Assembly: GCA_026936325.1 (NCBI GenBank)
Contig: JAPTHN010000008.1
Coordinates: 14,733,759-14,797,758, forward strand
From: Platynereis dumerilii
Lineage: Eukaryota; Annelida; Polychaeta; Phyllodocida; Nereididae
Length of the DNA stretch: 64,000 nucleotides
Direction of reading: 5' to 3'
The notes below the pieces were generated by a model. It worked only from the letters and a program-made list of their open reading frames with translations. It was not told where the DNA came from and made no database searches. Positions within the stretch are counted from its first letter, which is position 1, and each line of letters starts with the position of its first letter. The translations under genes and the position numbers were made by a program. Positions 13,140 through 24,914 of this stretch are shown here, one piece after another.

Positions 13140-15249
13140 ATGTCTCGACCCACAGATATGTCTCGATTTCCAGAATTTACTGAAGAACAGCTTATTGAAC
13201 TGCTCAACAGTAAAGATTCCAAAAACACTAACAAAGCAAACAAGATGGCTGTTTCAATTTTGGAGGCTTTCCTGGCTTCAAAGCTCGAACTGAGGGATCT
13301 CAGCTATGGTCAATGGACAGAGCTGTCACCTGAAGGATTGTGTCCAGTTTTGAGAAAATTCTTTGCAGAGGCGAGGACAAAGAAGGGCGACTATTATAAG
13401 AGAACCACGATGTTATCAGTAAGAAACAGCCTCAACAGACACATCAACAATGTGAGAAGGGAAAGAGGTAATTTGTAAATTTTTTTAAAAGTCGTAATCA
13501 ATCAGGACAGTCAATAAAAATTTATTCTTAACAGGAAACCAAGCATAAAGCTTCCGTACGACTTAAAATCAATTTGAAATACGCAAATGACAGGCATAAT
13601 GAAATGCATGATGAAAAAAGGACAATACACGGTACTGACTGTAAATACTGACAATATTAATAAATTATTATGTACAACCATCAGATCAACACATAATTTG
13701 ATTAATGTTAAAATTCTGCTCTCTATTTAATTTTAGGCCAATCTGCTATGGACCTCACAAAAGACACTGCATTTAACGAGTCGAATGCCATGTTAAAGGC
13801 AATGAAACGAGTTCTGAAGGAAAACGATAAGGCAGCAATCACACATCATGAGCCAATCTCGGCTCAGGACCTTGGGAGGCTGAGGGAATACTTTAGTGAA
13901 GCGGAAAATCGTAATAATCCTCGCGTTCTACAGCAACAAGTGTTCTTCAACTTGATGGTGCATTTTGGAAGAAGGGGGAGAGAAAACTTGAGAAGTTTGA
14001 AAATATCGGATTTTGCTGTGACCACGGATGACAACATGACTCTTTATATATACCAAACTACGGATGAACGCACAAAAAATCACCAAGAAGATAGTGATAG
14101 AAAACGTGTGAGGATGTATCAAATTAAAGGTGAGACTGAGAGGCTGTTTCAAATTTCGAAAACCTTTTTTGTTGTTGATCTTACACATTATAGTTTCACT
14201 CATAGATGATGTGAATCTGCAAAGGAACATGACTTTTTTGTTATCTTTTTACAGATGATGATGAATGCTGCCCGGTGAAGACTTTCACCAAGTACAAAAG
14301 AAGACTGAATCCCAACTGCAGTTACTTATTCCAGAGGCCAAAGCAGAGGGTAAATACTCATTAAAATACCATTAAAACAAATTCATATACCAGCAGTATG
14401 GTGTGTTCACTTTTCAATATCATAACTATTTACTCATATTCATTTCATTATAAATAATATCAATATAAATATAAACAAGATAATTTAGCATACCCATGAT
14501 AGCTTAAAACTGTAATTTTCTAACATTACAGAAATGACTTAATAATATGTAAAAACCCTTTGCTGTTGTGAATTGAAACACGAAAACATCGTAAAGTGTG
14601 TTGTGCTTTTCAGGTGACAGACCAAGACAAGATCTGGTTTGACAACGTTCCAGTAGGAGAGAAGACGATCGGGTCTATGATGGCAACTCTGAGTGAGGAG
14701 GCAAAACTTTCCAGAAGATATACGAATCACTGCCTGAGAGCGACAACTGTCACTTTGTTGGATGAAGCTGGTGCGGAGGCAAGGCACATCATCGCGGTAA
14801 CCCAGCACACATCAACGTCCAGCTTGAAATCGTACAGTAGAGTCTCTGACAGCAGAATGAAGTCCATGAGCAGCATTATTAGCACTGCCTTGACTGGCAA
14901 TCAAGCTCCCTCCGCTCCACTCCCATCCACAACAACAAGCGCACATCAGAAAACTTGCACGGTAACCTTTGACCCAGCCGCTCCAATTCCCCAGCAAAGT
15001 CCCCCCACTGATGATTCTCCTGGTCAAGATGCTTTTGATGCTCCAGTAGTTAATCTTCCAGTTGTTCAAGAAGTTCCAGTCTGTGATCAAATCCTTGATT
15101 CAGTGCCAGTCGTGCCGCTTTCGCAGCAGCTCTTTGATCAGGGCATAGATTTCAACAATATCCTCCCCACCCAAACACAAAATCGTACAGTGTTTCAACC
15201 AATTTTCAATAACTGCAGCGTAAACATCAATTATAACTTTAAGAAGTGA
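13140..15249 (+). CDS. Crypton-type tyrosine recombinase (DUF3504-like), four exons
   Basis: Exons 13140-13467, 13737-14129, 14255-14349 and 14614-15249 join in frame (phases 1, 1, 0) at GT-AG sites to give 483 residues with no stop. The core shows tyrosine-recombinase signatures: an Arg-rich box FGRRGRENLRSL, the H-x-x-R motif in TNHCLRAT, a downstream His in VTQHTS, and a candidate Tyr nucleophile in KSYSR. The C-terminal ~110 residues are Pro/Thr/Gln-rich and end in FNNCSVNINYNF, a tail type I associate with Crypton-derived proteins. Cryptons are DNA transposons that move by recombinase strand exchange. Relatives have been domesticated in animals (ZMYM, QRICH1 and KCTD1 families). An open coding region across four exons suggests a recent, active or domesticated copy. 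A GTG at 13053 could extend the frame, but ATG 13140 is preferred. Confidence 0.82.
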
Positions 15250-15679
15250 CTTTCGAATCTCATGACAGTATTAAATTTTGTAGATATTATTCCGAATTTT
15301 AATAATTTTATTATCTAGATATAACGGATAATTTTAATTTTTGTCGTTTTCTAAATGTGAAGTAAATCCTTTTTCATATATATATACAATTCATATTTAC
15401 TCTTGCTATACAAAATTACATTTATTTACAAATTGAAAATAAGACTAAATTGTTTTGTTGATAATATTATGAATTTTTTATTACTGTTGTTGATAATATT
15501 ATTCATGTTACTGTTATGCATTATTAATGCCCATTCAGAGTACTTTTAAAAAGTATATCGATGAATCTTTGAATTGTTAAATTGCAAGAATTTTTTGAAA
15601 TAAAAGAGATTAAATTTCCATTTGCTTTTAATTTTTGAAATGTGACAATTTATACAGGATAAGTTATTCAAATCAGAGA

Positions 15680-15745
15680 ATATTGGAGAATATAACAAAT
15701 GGTGGAGAATATAACAAAAGGTGGAGAATATAACAAATGGTGGAT
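15680..15745 (+). repeat. Short tandem repeat, ~20 bp unit
   Basis: Three and a partial copies of TGGAGAATATAACAAATGG-like units run directly into the 131 bp palindrome that follows. Confidence 0.75.
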
Positions 15746-15870
15746 GGTAAGTCGTCCAATATAGGGAATATTGGACTCAGAAAAGCTATATTGGACTCGG
15801 CGCAAGCGCCTCGTCCAATATAGCTATTTCTTCGTCCAATATTCCCTATATTGGACTCCTCACCATCCAC
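15740..15870. repeat. 131 bp near-perfect palindrome
   Basis: Arms of about 60 nt run from GTGGATGGT (15740) to ACCATCCAC (15870) and meet at GGCGC-AA-GCGCC. Each arm carries GTCCAATATAGGGAATATT and a second TATATTGGAC word. It lies about 490 bp after the recombinase stop codon. It could be a foldback element end, a structured RNA, or a mobile-element recombination site. Confidence 0.8.
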
Positions 15871-15994
15871 TATTTGTATAAAATTAAGAATAGAGAAGTT
15901 TACAAACTATAATTGATAAGTCGCAGTTCAACAGTGTTGAAACATCAATTCTAAGTTTTTTTTTCAATGTTAAATTAAGGGTTACATTAATATT

Positions 15995-16880
15995 CTGTCT
16001 CTGGGAGCATGGTATCTGAAGTGAGGACCTTTGGTCTTAAACCATGAATAGTGAATATTACAGTAAGCAAAGTGTACACTGTGATATTCATGATTATTGC
16101 AGCACTACCAAGGTTATTATGATGACTTTGTATGGTTTTTCTTTGGGAAATATGAAAAAGATTGACTTTAGCGATAAGTGCCAATTAACATAATTTCAAC
16201 CCAAAAAATGTTCCACTTAGAAAAAAATCACCAAATCAGTTCTCAGATATGTTTTGTCTTACCCTTTCTTCTGCAATATTACAGAATATTGGACTGGTAC
16301 CAGGTGTCAGGACCGAGCCCTGCCCTGTCAAGGATGACTCGTTTTGACAAAAAGTCAATATTTGAACTTGTGTAGTGCAACATGTATGCTTCAAAAAGCT
16401 AACATTTTTCAACCAAATCATCACTAATCTACTAGTTTTTAAGCAAAATAATGATTTATGGACACAGAATATTCATAAAGCCATGTATTTGGTAATTATG
16501 ACATGTTCGATTTGAGTCACTGCAGCCCAAATGCCCTTGTTCGGGGGCATCCCATGACTTCATGCAACTATGTAAGCTAATGAAACTATGTTTTCCCTAG
16601 TCACTAGGAATAGCAAAAGAGGTGCTGAAGCAATGTTGAGTGTAACTTTAAATCTCTAACCACAGTGAAGCTCCAAAAATGGTCTAGAATGATTTTCTTC
16701 AAATCTTGTTGACAACACCTTCCGCTTAAGGGCTCGTATATCCAAAACTACGTGCCGGTGGAAGCTATTATTTTGGAAATCCTCATTTGGATATCAGGTC
16801 AATAATTCATTAAGTGGAGTTTCAAGAAGATCTGAGACGGACGAGCAGGACCACTGCCTGAGTTGACATGGAATGACCCC
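15995..16880 (-). repeat. Repeat R2, right (inverted) copy
   Basis: Inverted partner of 10826-11725, ending TTGACATGGAATGACCCC at the outer side. The copies differ by scattered substitutions and small indels, so they are older than the R1 pair. Together with the left copy it brackets the recombinase gene. Confidence 0.75.
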
Positions 16881-19800
16881 AATGCATTTCACTCATATCA
16901 CTCTGATCCAAAAAGCATTCACATAATTGATTTACATTCATACCCCACCATCATATGATCATAATCTATTAGCAACATTTACATGATTGAGTAACTATAC
17001 CCCATTATAAGGGAGGGGAAAACACCCCTTTTGACCTCTGGGGTTCTTTGCATACTTACCCCTTCACCCCTGGTGAGAAGCAAGATAAACTAAGATTTTC
17101 CCACCAGGGGGGCACCTAGTAAATTGGGCAAAGCAGCAATATAATATTGTATTAATTCGATTAGGGCTTGTTTTACAGGTTTGGGTTTAACCATAGATAA
17201 GGTTTATTGCAGATCACATTTGGTTGACATAGCAACTACAGGATTGAGGTTAAAACAATCAGTGTCAGCCTGACTGCATTTCAGCGAAGTTAACCGACCA
17301 AACAAAAATTGATCTTAAGTTACGAGCACGACCGTCAATACTGAACTTCTCAGCATTTATGAGCGCAAAAAAATTTGAATTTTTCCTCAAGAAATCTGTG
17401 ACAACTGCCACAGTTGACAAAATAAATCTAAACACAAATTTAATTTGAAAAACAAGCTTCTGAAAGTGAAAAATTATTTTCACTAGATTTTTTCTTTTTG
17501 TTAAAAAACACCAGGTTTTCTATCAAATCACTATCATTATCTGATTTAATGCTTTATTACCCGACAATCAGTTACTTTTGTATCCACATACATCAGTACA
17601 TTCTTTATCATCATTCATAAATAAATACATGCACCAAGCTGATGAAATCACTCAATAGGAGTGATGTCAACCACTTTGCAAAGTCATTAACTAATTAATA
17701 ATAACACTATTTATTCATACTCAGAGCAGTTAATCAAGCAGATACTGCACAAAATGTGAGAGGAATATATATTGACAAAAAATCAACACAACAGCCAACA
17801 AAAGGTTAACAGAAATAACCAGTGTCAACAGGTGTAGCCAAGGGGAGATATGCAGACACACAAAATATCATAGTAAGATGCATACGATATGTGCATTATC
17901 TTGTTGCATTTTTTCCAATATGCACACCTATTTGCATACAAATGATGCACTTTGCAGACAGATGATACTTTCAGACAACAATCTGTGCATAAACATTTGA
18001 TAAACATAAAGTTGCCTTATTTTTGCGAAGAAATATTAGCATTTCATCAGATGCTAACTCAGCTGATACCAGAATACAAATGCCCCAATTCCATGAATTT
18101 GCTGGGAGCCTGGGAGTCATCATAATATTTTGCAAGGAAAAATGCACCAGAATCACAAATGCATAATGTGCATAATGCAACATACAATAGGCATTAGATA
18201 ATATATATGGTACATTGGGCATTAGCGGCATTACATATCGTATACACAACTTCATATGCAACACAGCAATAGTAATAGACTGCTTTATTTCTGTTTTCAG
18301 ACAAAGATGCATAATATAATCATGATAATTGTATATATTATATTTGTTTTAAGTCATTGCACTTTTTATCTCGACATTACATATCTTCACCAACATTTAA
18401 ATGAAACAGCATGCCATTGAATATGACATAAAATGTGAGGCACAAAGCATTATATATCGTCTGCACAGGACAGAAGAATCATGTTCTAAGTTGTATGATT
18501 CCATGAAATAAAACATGCTCAAATATAAACTTTTTAATACTGAATATATTCTTGGACACTGTGATTTCACCTGAGGTTTTATAATTAAGGAAAATAACCA
18601 CAGAGTATCTGTACTTTTTGATTGTTCTTACCTTTTTTAAATCTAAACAATTTTGGAATGTTCTGTTACATTAGGACTCAATTTCAGATCAAAGTCAAGT
18701 TTAGTCACCTAAAAGAGTGCATTTTATTCATTGACCTTTTGTACAGGTATCAAGGTCAATTAACAGAGTTGAACTATGATTGATCTGTGATGGCACAGTT
18801 ATAATATACTGAAGTGATTATCTATTGATACTTCAATCTACACACCATGTCCAATACAATGGCTAATTGCCTATACAATGTAGTACTAATGTACTAGTAC
18901 TATAGACTCACAGTCCATGTATCACCAGTTAATACTACACTGAAAAATTGAAGCCAGTTACAAAATTGAATGAATAATCAATTAATAAGCTAATCCCTTA
19001 AGCAATCAGAATAATCATACTGAGCAAACAGATAATGATTATTATCAATAGGCCAATTAAGTTTAAACTTGGAACTGACAATTAGTGATACACCCATGAT
19101 GAGACCAATTGATCAATGAACACACTTGCAGTACGAGTACAAATCTTCATCAGTTTATTAGACCTGCAATTTTAAATCTGATATAGAGTTAAGGCCACCT
19201 GCCACTCCAAATTATAAATAAACTGCCAACTTCAAAAATGATAAATTACAGGTGCAACATCATTTTCAATTTAATCCAACTATAACTTGCATGCTATATT
19301 TATCTTTTGAAGCGCGCTGTCAAAATTATATCCACTTTTAAACGTGTGTTTCATTATTGTCAATTTCCCATGTTTAGACACAGCAAATTAGCAATCATTG
19401 TAACCTGTTTTTATGATCAATGATAGTGTGTTGACATTGTCATATAAACCTAATTAATTAACAAATGTCAGGACATTACAAAATTATAGTTGAGCAAATT
19501 TACATTGACAATAATAATTAGGCCTAGTTACTATTGATTAGGCTTATCAGTTAAATCATAACTAGATAACTTTTGGGATTGAACTTCCACTTTTGATAAT
19601 TTAAATTAATTTGAATATAAAAACAGTATTCATTAACTTGTAGCAAATTTGTAGTAAATTGGCTTAAATTAAATACAGTGGCCTATTAGCAATATTATGG
19701 GTGTCATAAAAAATTAAATAGCACCTTTAGTGACCTTATTAATCATGAGACACTTATTTATATATGTTGTTAACTCCAGGATCAAGTAATTTATTAGTAA

Positions 19801-20121
19801 ATTATTTGCAAAATGTCAAATTATTTTATACCAATAATGGCAATATTGGCAATAATACTGTGTCCTTGACAGTTGGCCCACAGACACAGTAGCTTCACCG
19901 CTTTTCAACTCAACATGCACTTTTTAAATAAAAGATTCTGCACCACTGCAGTTATCAGATTAAACATACTGCATTGCCATTCCAGATCATGTGTATTGTA
20001 TCAGTACACAAATTGAAGTACAATACATGACAGCTGTCAAATGTAGCATCAGATGACAGCAGCTCACATTCATTGCCCATGTAAACAAATTATCAAAAGC
20101 AAATTACAAACAGACACTCAC

Positions 20122-20180
20122 TTTCCAATGACTTCACAGAGTTCGTAAACATCATCAAACAGCACTTCTTCCTCAGCCAT
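20122..20180 (-). CDS. CASK: CASK orthologue, first coding exon
   Basis: Read on the minus strand, ATG at 20180 opens [20 protein letters not shown], which closely matches the N terminus I recall for animal CASK ([20 protein letters not shown] in human). The exon is 59 nt (19 codons plus two bases of Lys) and ends at a strong donor, AAA|GTGAGTG (GT at 20121-20120). CASK is a membrane-associated guanylate kinase scaffold. It starts with a CaM-kinase-like domain and links neurexin/syndecan-type receptors to LIN7/Mint complexes at synapses and epithelial junctions. Only the start of the kinase domain is here. I found no exon 2 (GPFSVVRR-like) to the left, so the rest of the gene probably lies beyond position 1, after an intron longer than 20 kb. 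The start codon fits the family length. An unspliced pseudo-exon is unlikely given the intact donor and the promoter-like upstream block. Confidence 0.86.
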
Positions 20181-20530
20181 GTTGTCGGTATTAACAACAG
20201 TCTCAGAGATTTAGTTTTGGGTGAGAAAAGAGCTTGTAAAATCGTCTAGACTGGATGAAAACAGCATCGCTTGAGTTGGACACTCCTACTTTCCCAAGAC
20301 GGCTGACAGCTCTCGACTTTCCACCCCTGGCACACGAACGTGAGGTAACCGATCCAAACCAACGCCTGCAGTACTTCCGAAAGTATCTAGGGCATCCAAT
20401 CCAATCGTGTTTATCCAATTTGCAACTCCAAATTCCACACAATCAGTGGCTTTTTGCCGAGCTCAATCAGCTTGCTCAAGCAGCCACCAACTTATGGCGG
20501 CGGAAATAGGTCAATGCGCATGCTCAATGA
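20181..20530 (-). promoter_or_regulatory. Probable CASK 5' UTR and core promoter
   Basis: This block, immediately upstream of the CASK start on the minus strand, is clearly richer in G, C and CpG than its AT-rich surroundings. It holds an NRF-1-like word TGCGCATGC at 20515-20523 and a YY1-like word (CCGCCATAAG on the minus strand, near 20491-20500), both typical of TATA-less animal housekeeping promoters. Open frames on both strands here have no family resemblance and are probably by-products of base composition. Transcription start is not determinable by eye. Confidence 0.55.
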
Positions 20531-21689
20531 GAATTATGGCACTGCCTGCTGGGATACATTGCACTCACAATTCCGACTGATGCGACACCTCGGATCAAAG
20601 TGATCAATCACCCAGGGTCCCCCACTGCCTCCCCAGCATCATGCATAGACCAGATAGGCCTAAGACCAGTCCTGAGCTATCTAAATAGTTATGAATTCCT
20701 GTGATGTTCCTTGTTTTAAAATAACAGAGAAAGCCGAACAATTCTCTCTCTTTTATTTTTAAAAAAAAGTCTATCTACGATTTTATATGGCTATATACGT
20801 GTATAGCCTATCGGTCATAAAAAAAAATATATATATTTATTTAGTTTCTTTTTTTTTTTTTATTACTTTTTTTTTTCAAAAAAAAAAACATCAATTGTAG
20901 GCCTATGTAATATGCATTCCTGCAGACGACACACTAGGTCTATTTTGTTTTCAAGGCGCCCCCCCCCCTCCAAAAGGATTTTTGGAAAATTTTTGCAAAT
21001 ATATTGCCCAAAATAGGAAGAAAAATGGGGGAATGATAAGCAAAATTGGGAAATGGTACGCAAAATGGAGAAATTACCGGAAATGGTAAAAAACTAGACT
21101 TCATATCGCAAAGCGGAATGAAAGGAGGTGTCCCTTCAACCTGGATGGCTGCATGGGTATTTATACTCATGAATGCTGCAAAAAATTCCTGGACATGAAA
21201 TGGTGCCTACAATAGCCTTTTTTTTTCATAATCTTTCATATATCTTAAGTGACATAAAGCATTTTGTGTCATAATTGATACTTTCGCTTTCAGTGTCAAA
21301 TCAGCTATCTGTGCATAACAAATTAATATTTGAAAGTTGCCTTGTTGCTCTAGAAATTTGGAAAAAGTGGGGGATTAGATTCAGATCAGCATCTTGATGG
21401 CTCTCTCTCTTTTTAAAGTTGCAGTTGGGTCTTTTAAGATATAAGATATAATATCCTCATAAACATGGGATTATATATATATATAACAGAGAGAATATAA
21501 TTAAAGAATTAAAGTCCAACTACAATACAAAACTTCTGTAATGAAAGTGCTAATTCAGCAATTGGCACTTCAGCTAAATTTTCTCTGGGTGGTAACTGGC
21601 ATCAGAGTATATAATTGGCTAAATTGCACACCAAAGGGCATTTGAAGTTCAATTAATTTTATGTAATCATGTCTTGCAGGGTGTTGTAA
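20530..21689. other. Non-coding, homopolymer-rich stretch
   Basis: Long A and T runs (20750-20890) and low-complexity DNA. I see no gene or recognisable element. Confidence 0.5.
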
Positions 21690-22796
21690 GGGACCGTTCA
21701 GAATTTATGACTGGGGGGGGTGGGAGTTTTGCTGGAAGTTCCCGTCAAAAATTGATACCCCCCCTTGAGTTTCATGCGGATTTTTAATACCCCACCCTTA
21801 GGTTTCACGCGTATTTTTAGTACCCCCCCCCTCGCCATACAAAGCAATACACACATATATACTCTTATACATAGCCACGCATACAGATTCGCGTCATTTC
21901 GCGGACTTTTGCGCGTAAAAAAGTCCAAATAAAATTAGTTTGTTAGGCTACTCAAGAAAGAAGGATGCTTTGCATGAGTTCCAAATAAAGTTCTTTAATG
22001 GTCCAATAAAATTCCAAGTACAATATTCCAATTCTCTCAAGTCATGTAAAGATGATCAGAAGAATATATCTGATGAGTAGATGTGCATTCTACAAGAAAT
22101 AAAAAAATAGTTTCTCTTAGCACAATAAGACCCATGTACAATAATAAATCAATAAAATAAATAAAGTACTAAAGTTGTGAATAAATGTCTCAAGTTCACA
22201 ACAACTAAATTCTGAATAAAGTATACTAAGTTCACAAATTATTTACATGAGCAAATGCTCCACTCAAATGATTTATAAATAAACACAAGTCTCATCAGTG
22301 AATTAAATCATTACAATTGAAAACACAAAGTAAATTATAATATCTATCTATCTATATTTTTATGAATGTACAAAGTAATTAAAATAACACTCACCCTGGA
22401 CAAGGTATGCTAGCTATCACAAGATGTTATCTCAATGAATTTCATGCAGTGAATGGCTCTATACAATTCTCTGTACAATTGAGATTTCCCACCTTCACAG
22501 CTCAGTGCTCAGCACCAGCTCCCTCTGTGAATTCAATACACACAAGACATGTGGCACCCCTAGTGTATTTGGAGGCCTACTAGCATGATTCAACATGATC
22601 AAACAAACACCATGATCAAAGGGTTACAAGTTTATGCGTGTTTTTTAACATTTTTTGCTTGTTAAAATTTCTTACCCCCCCCCCTTGGAAATGTTGTCAA
22701 AAATTAATACCCCCCCCCTTGAAACACGTGTGAAAAGTTAGTACCCCCTCGGCCAAAACTCCCACCCCCCCCCAGTCATAAATTCTGAACGGTCCC
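21690..22796. mobile_element. Harbinger-type MITE, 1.1 kb
   Basis: Terminal inverted repeats of at least 40 bp begin GGGACCGTTCAGAATTTATG at the left, with the inverse at the right. TAA stands on both outer sides (21687-21689 and 22797-22799), fitting the 3 bp TWA target duplication of PIF/Harbinger elements. The interior is non-coding, with sub-repeats of a C-run followed by TTGA or TTAGG near both ends. Confidence 0.75.
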
Positions 22797-22799
22797 TAA

Positions 22800-24830
22800 T
22801 GAATAGACTAGAGGGAGTGTCATTCATTGATGATGGGGTTAAATGCAATCAATAAAGACACCTTCAATTGGATGACATTCTAGATTACAATCCACATTTA
22901 CACAGTCCCGCGATCAGGTCCCGCGATTTAGGTTTTCCTTAACAGCGCGAATTTCAATGCAAAAATGAACCTGCAGAGTCCTTTTTGTGGAAATTTCCAA
23001 GCAAGAATACTCGAGTTAGGAAGCAAGGACGACATCGTGAGTACCCACATGTGACGTTTAATTAGATAAACAGCCAATGCCGACAGTTTTTGGAGTTTAA
23101 ATGAACCTATGAAAAGCCCAAAACTTAACAAAGTTTTGATCTTGTCAGTCCAGCATTTTGTCAACTTGTACGATTACAAGGTGGAGGTGGGACACCTCCA
23201 CAATAATGGAAAAATTAACAAAAGAGACATTGATTAAAACCAAGAATTTAGTCAGATTTCCCCACTTCACAATTTTCCCTTATCTTCTCACACCGAATGA
23301 TATGAATCTGCAACAATACCTTCAAGATTCAACCAACGCATATGGGCCCAAGTTAAATCAAAATATGCATCAAACAAAATATGCAAGATTTTCGGTTTTC
23401 TGATTCGAGTTTTTGCTAATTTGCACCTTATTTCCCTTAAATGTACTAATTTTAAAAAAAAACAAAATGTTCTTTTAAATTTCCCCAAAATTAAGGTCAA
23501 ACCTCAGCAAAAAGATTTTCTGAAACGAAATTTTCTCAACAATTTTTGCAGCTATGATCAGTTATTCTTAGTCCCCCCCCCACCCCCCACAGATTTATGG
23601 TCCTGGATTTTCCTAATTTTTTTAAGAAATCCTTGATATTTTTTGTCACTGTTACATTACATGTATGTATGTATATCTTCCTTTTAAAAGTTACCAATTA
23701 CCAAAAAGAGAACACATTAATTACCTCTGCTTTTGTTTTTTTAGACATTTCACAATTTCACTGTTTCCTTGAAACATTTATTTTTCTCGATTTTAGTTTC
23801 TAGATTTTCCTATTTTTGCAAAGATATGCTTAATTTTTTCAGTTAAATCTTCCGCAAATTTGCCAACCAAGAAAGTAATTTCCTCATAACTATTTTAAAC
23901 ATTTCCCAACTTTTTTGAATTCTCACCATATTATTCATTAATAATTTAGGTACAACCACAACAGTAATGCGATTCTGAAAGAATTTTTTAATATTTTGTC
24001 ACAATGCGCGACACGAAAAAAGCTGTTGATAGCAATAAGAATTTTGGGGAAATGTCTTGGTGGTCCCCACCCCTGGAAAAAATTCTGGATACGCCACTGC
24101 TCTGATACACCTATGAGTGTTACCTTAAAAATCTTGACTACCAAACTTGGAATTTTCAGGAAGCTTGAGTAAATTTATTGGTAATTCTTCACATTTCGTT
24201 TTAATATTTGAATGCATATCATATTTGGTGATGCTACTATGATAGGCTATATATAAAATTCAATTTATCAGTGGTCACAAGATTTATTCCCCCCCCCTTT
24301 TTGCATTTCCAAAACAATTTTTTCGCAAATTAGTTTTTCTTTTCTAAATTTATTTTTCGCTAATATTTTTTTCTCAAAATTTTTCTCTCATTTCTTTTTT
24401 TCAAATTTCTTTTTCCCAAAATTTTTTAGAATCCTTTCAGTCTGAGACTGTCTGAAAACAGGTGCCCTTTTATCCAACCCAATGATGGAAATGGGGGAAA
24501 GCTTGGGGGAGCTGATCAGAAAACTTATTATAAGGTGCTTGGGAAGCACCCTACTAGTCCCTAGGTCAAAAACTCTTGGATTATACAAAAAATATTTATT
24601 TAAAGACTGCCTAAAAAGAATTTATTTATCTCACAACACTGAGCAAGAAATTATTTATTTACAAGTATTCCTTTCTAAAAAGGATTGGGCGTAGGTCAAA
24701 AAGAAAGACGAGCTACAGGACAGCTGCAGAGCTAAATGGATAATAAAAAGAGATCGTTTTTAGAAAGTTTACAGAAACCTATAATATTATGTTGTTGTTC
24801 TTGTTTTTTGTTCAGAAAAAAAAACTTCCT
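22800..24830. other. Non-coding stretch with C-runs and MITE scraps
   Basis: AT-rich DNA with C runs at 23573-23588 and 24290-24298. A fragment near 24030-24110 ends in GATACGCCACTGC, resembling a hAT-type MITE end. No gene is seen. Confidence 0.45.
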
Positions 24831-24914
24831 TTAGACCTCATTAGGTATTACGAAATATTAATTAGGCATTACGAAATATTAATTACATAAAAATTATGAA
24901 AATACCATATTTTG

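Larger units (their letters stand above)
1..20121 (-). other. Probable CASK intron 1 (mostly non-coding)
   Basis: This is the 20 kb downstream of the CASK first exon in its transcriptional direction. No second CASK exon was seen. Apart from the repeats, the Crypton-type gene and the hAT-like MITE listed separately, the long stretches 1-3180, 3640-5450, 5600-7790, 8294-9545, 10276-10825, 11726-12780 and 16890-20110 are AT-rich, with only short random open frames and microsatellites such as (TA)n near 6640. I see no gene in them. Calling this an intron is inference from the donor site at 20121. Confidence 0.55.

Noticed and set aside
20255-20509. 84-codon plus-strand frame opposite the CASK promoter
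   Set aside because: Lies in GC-richer 5' flank, resembles nothing, and both strands are open there; likely composition.
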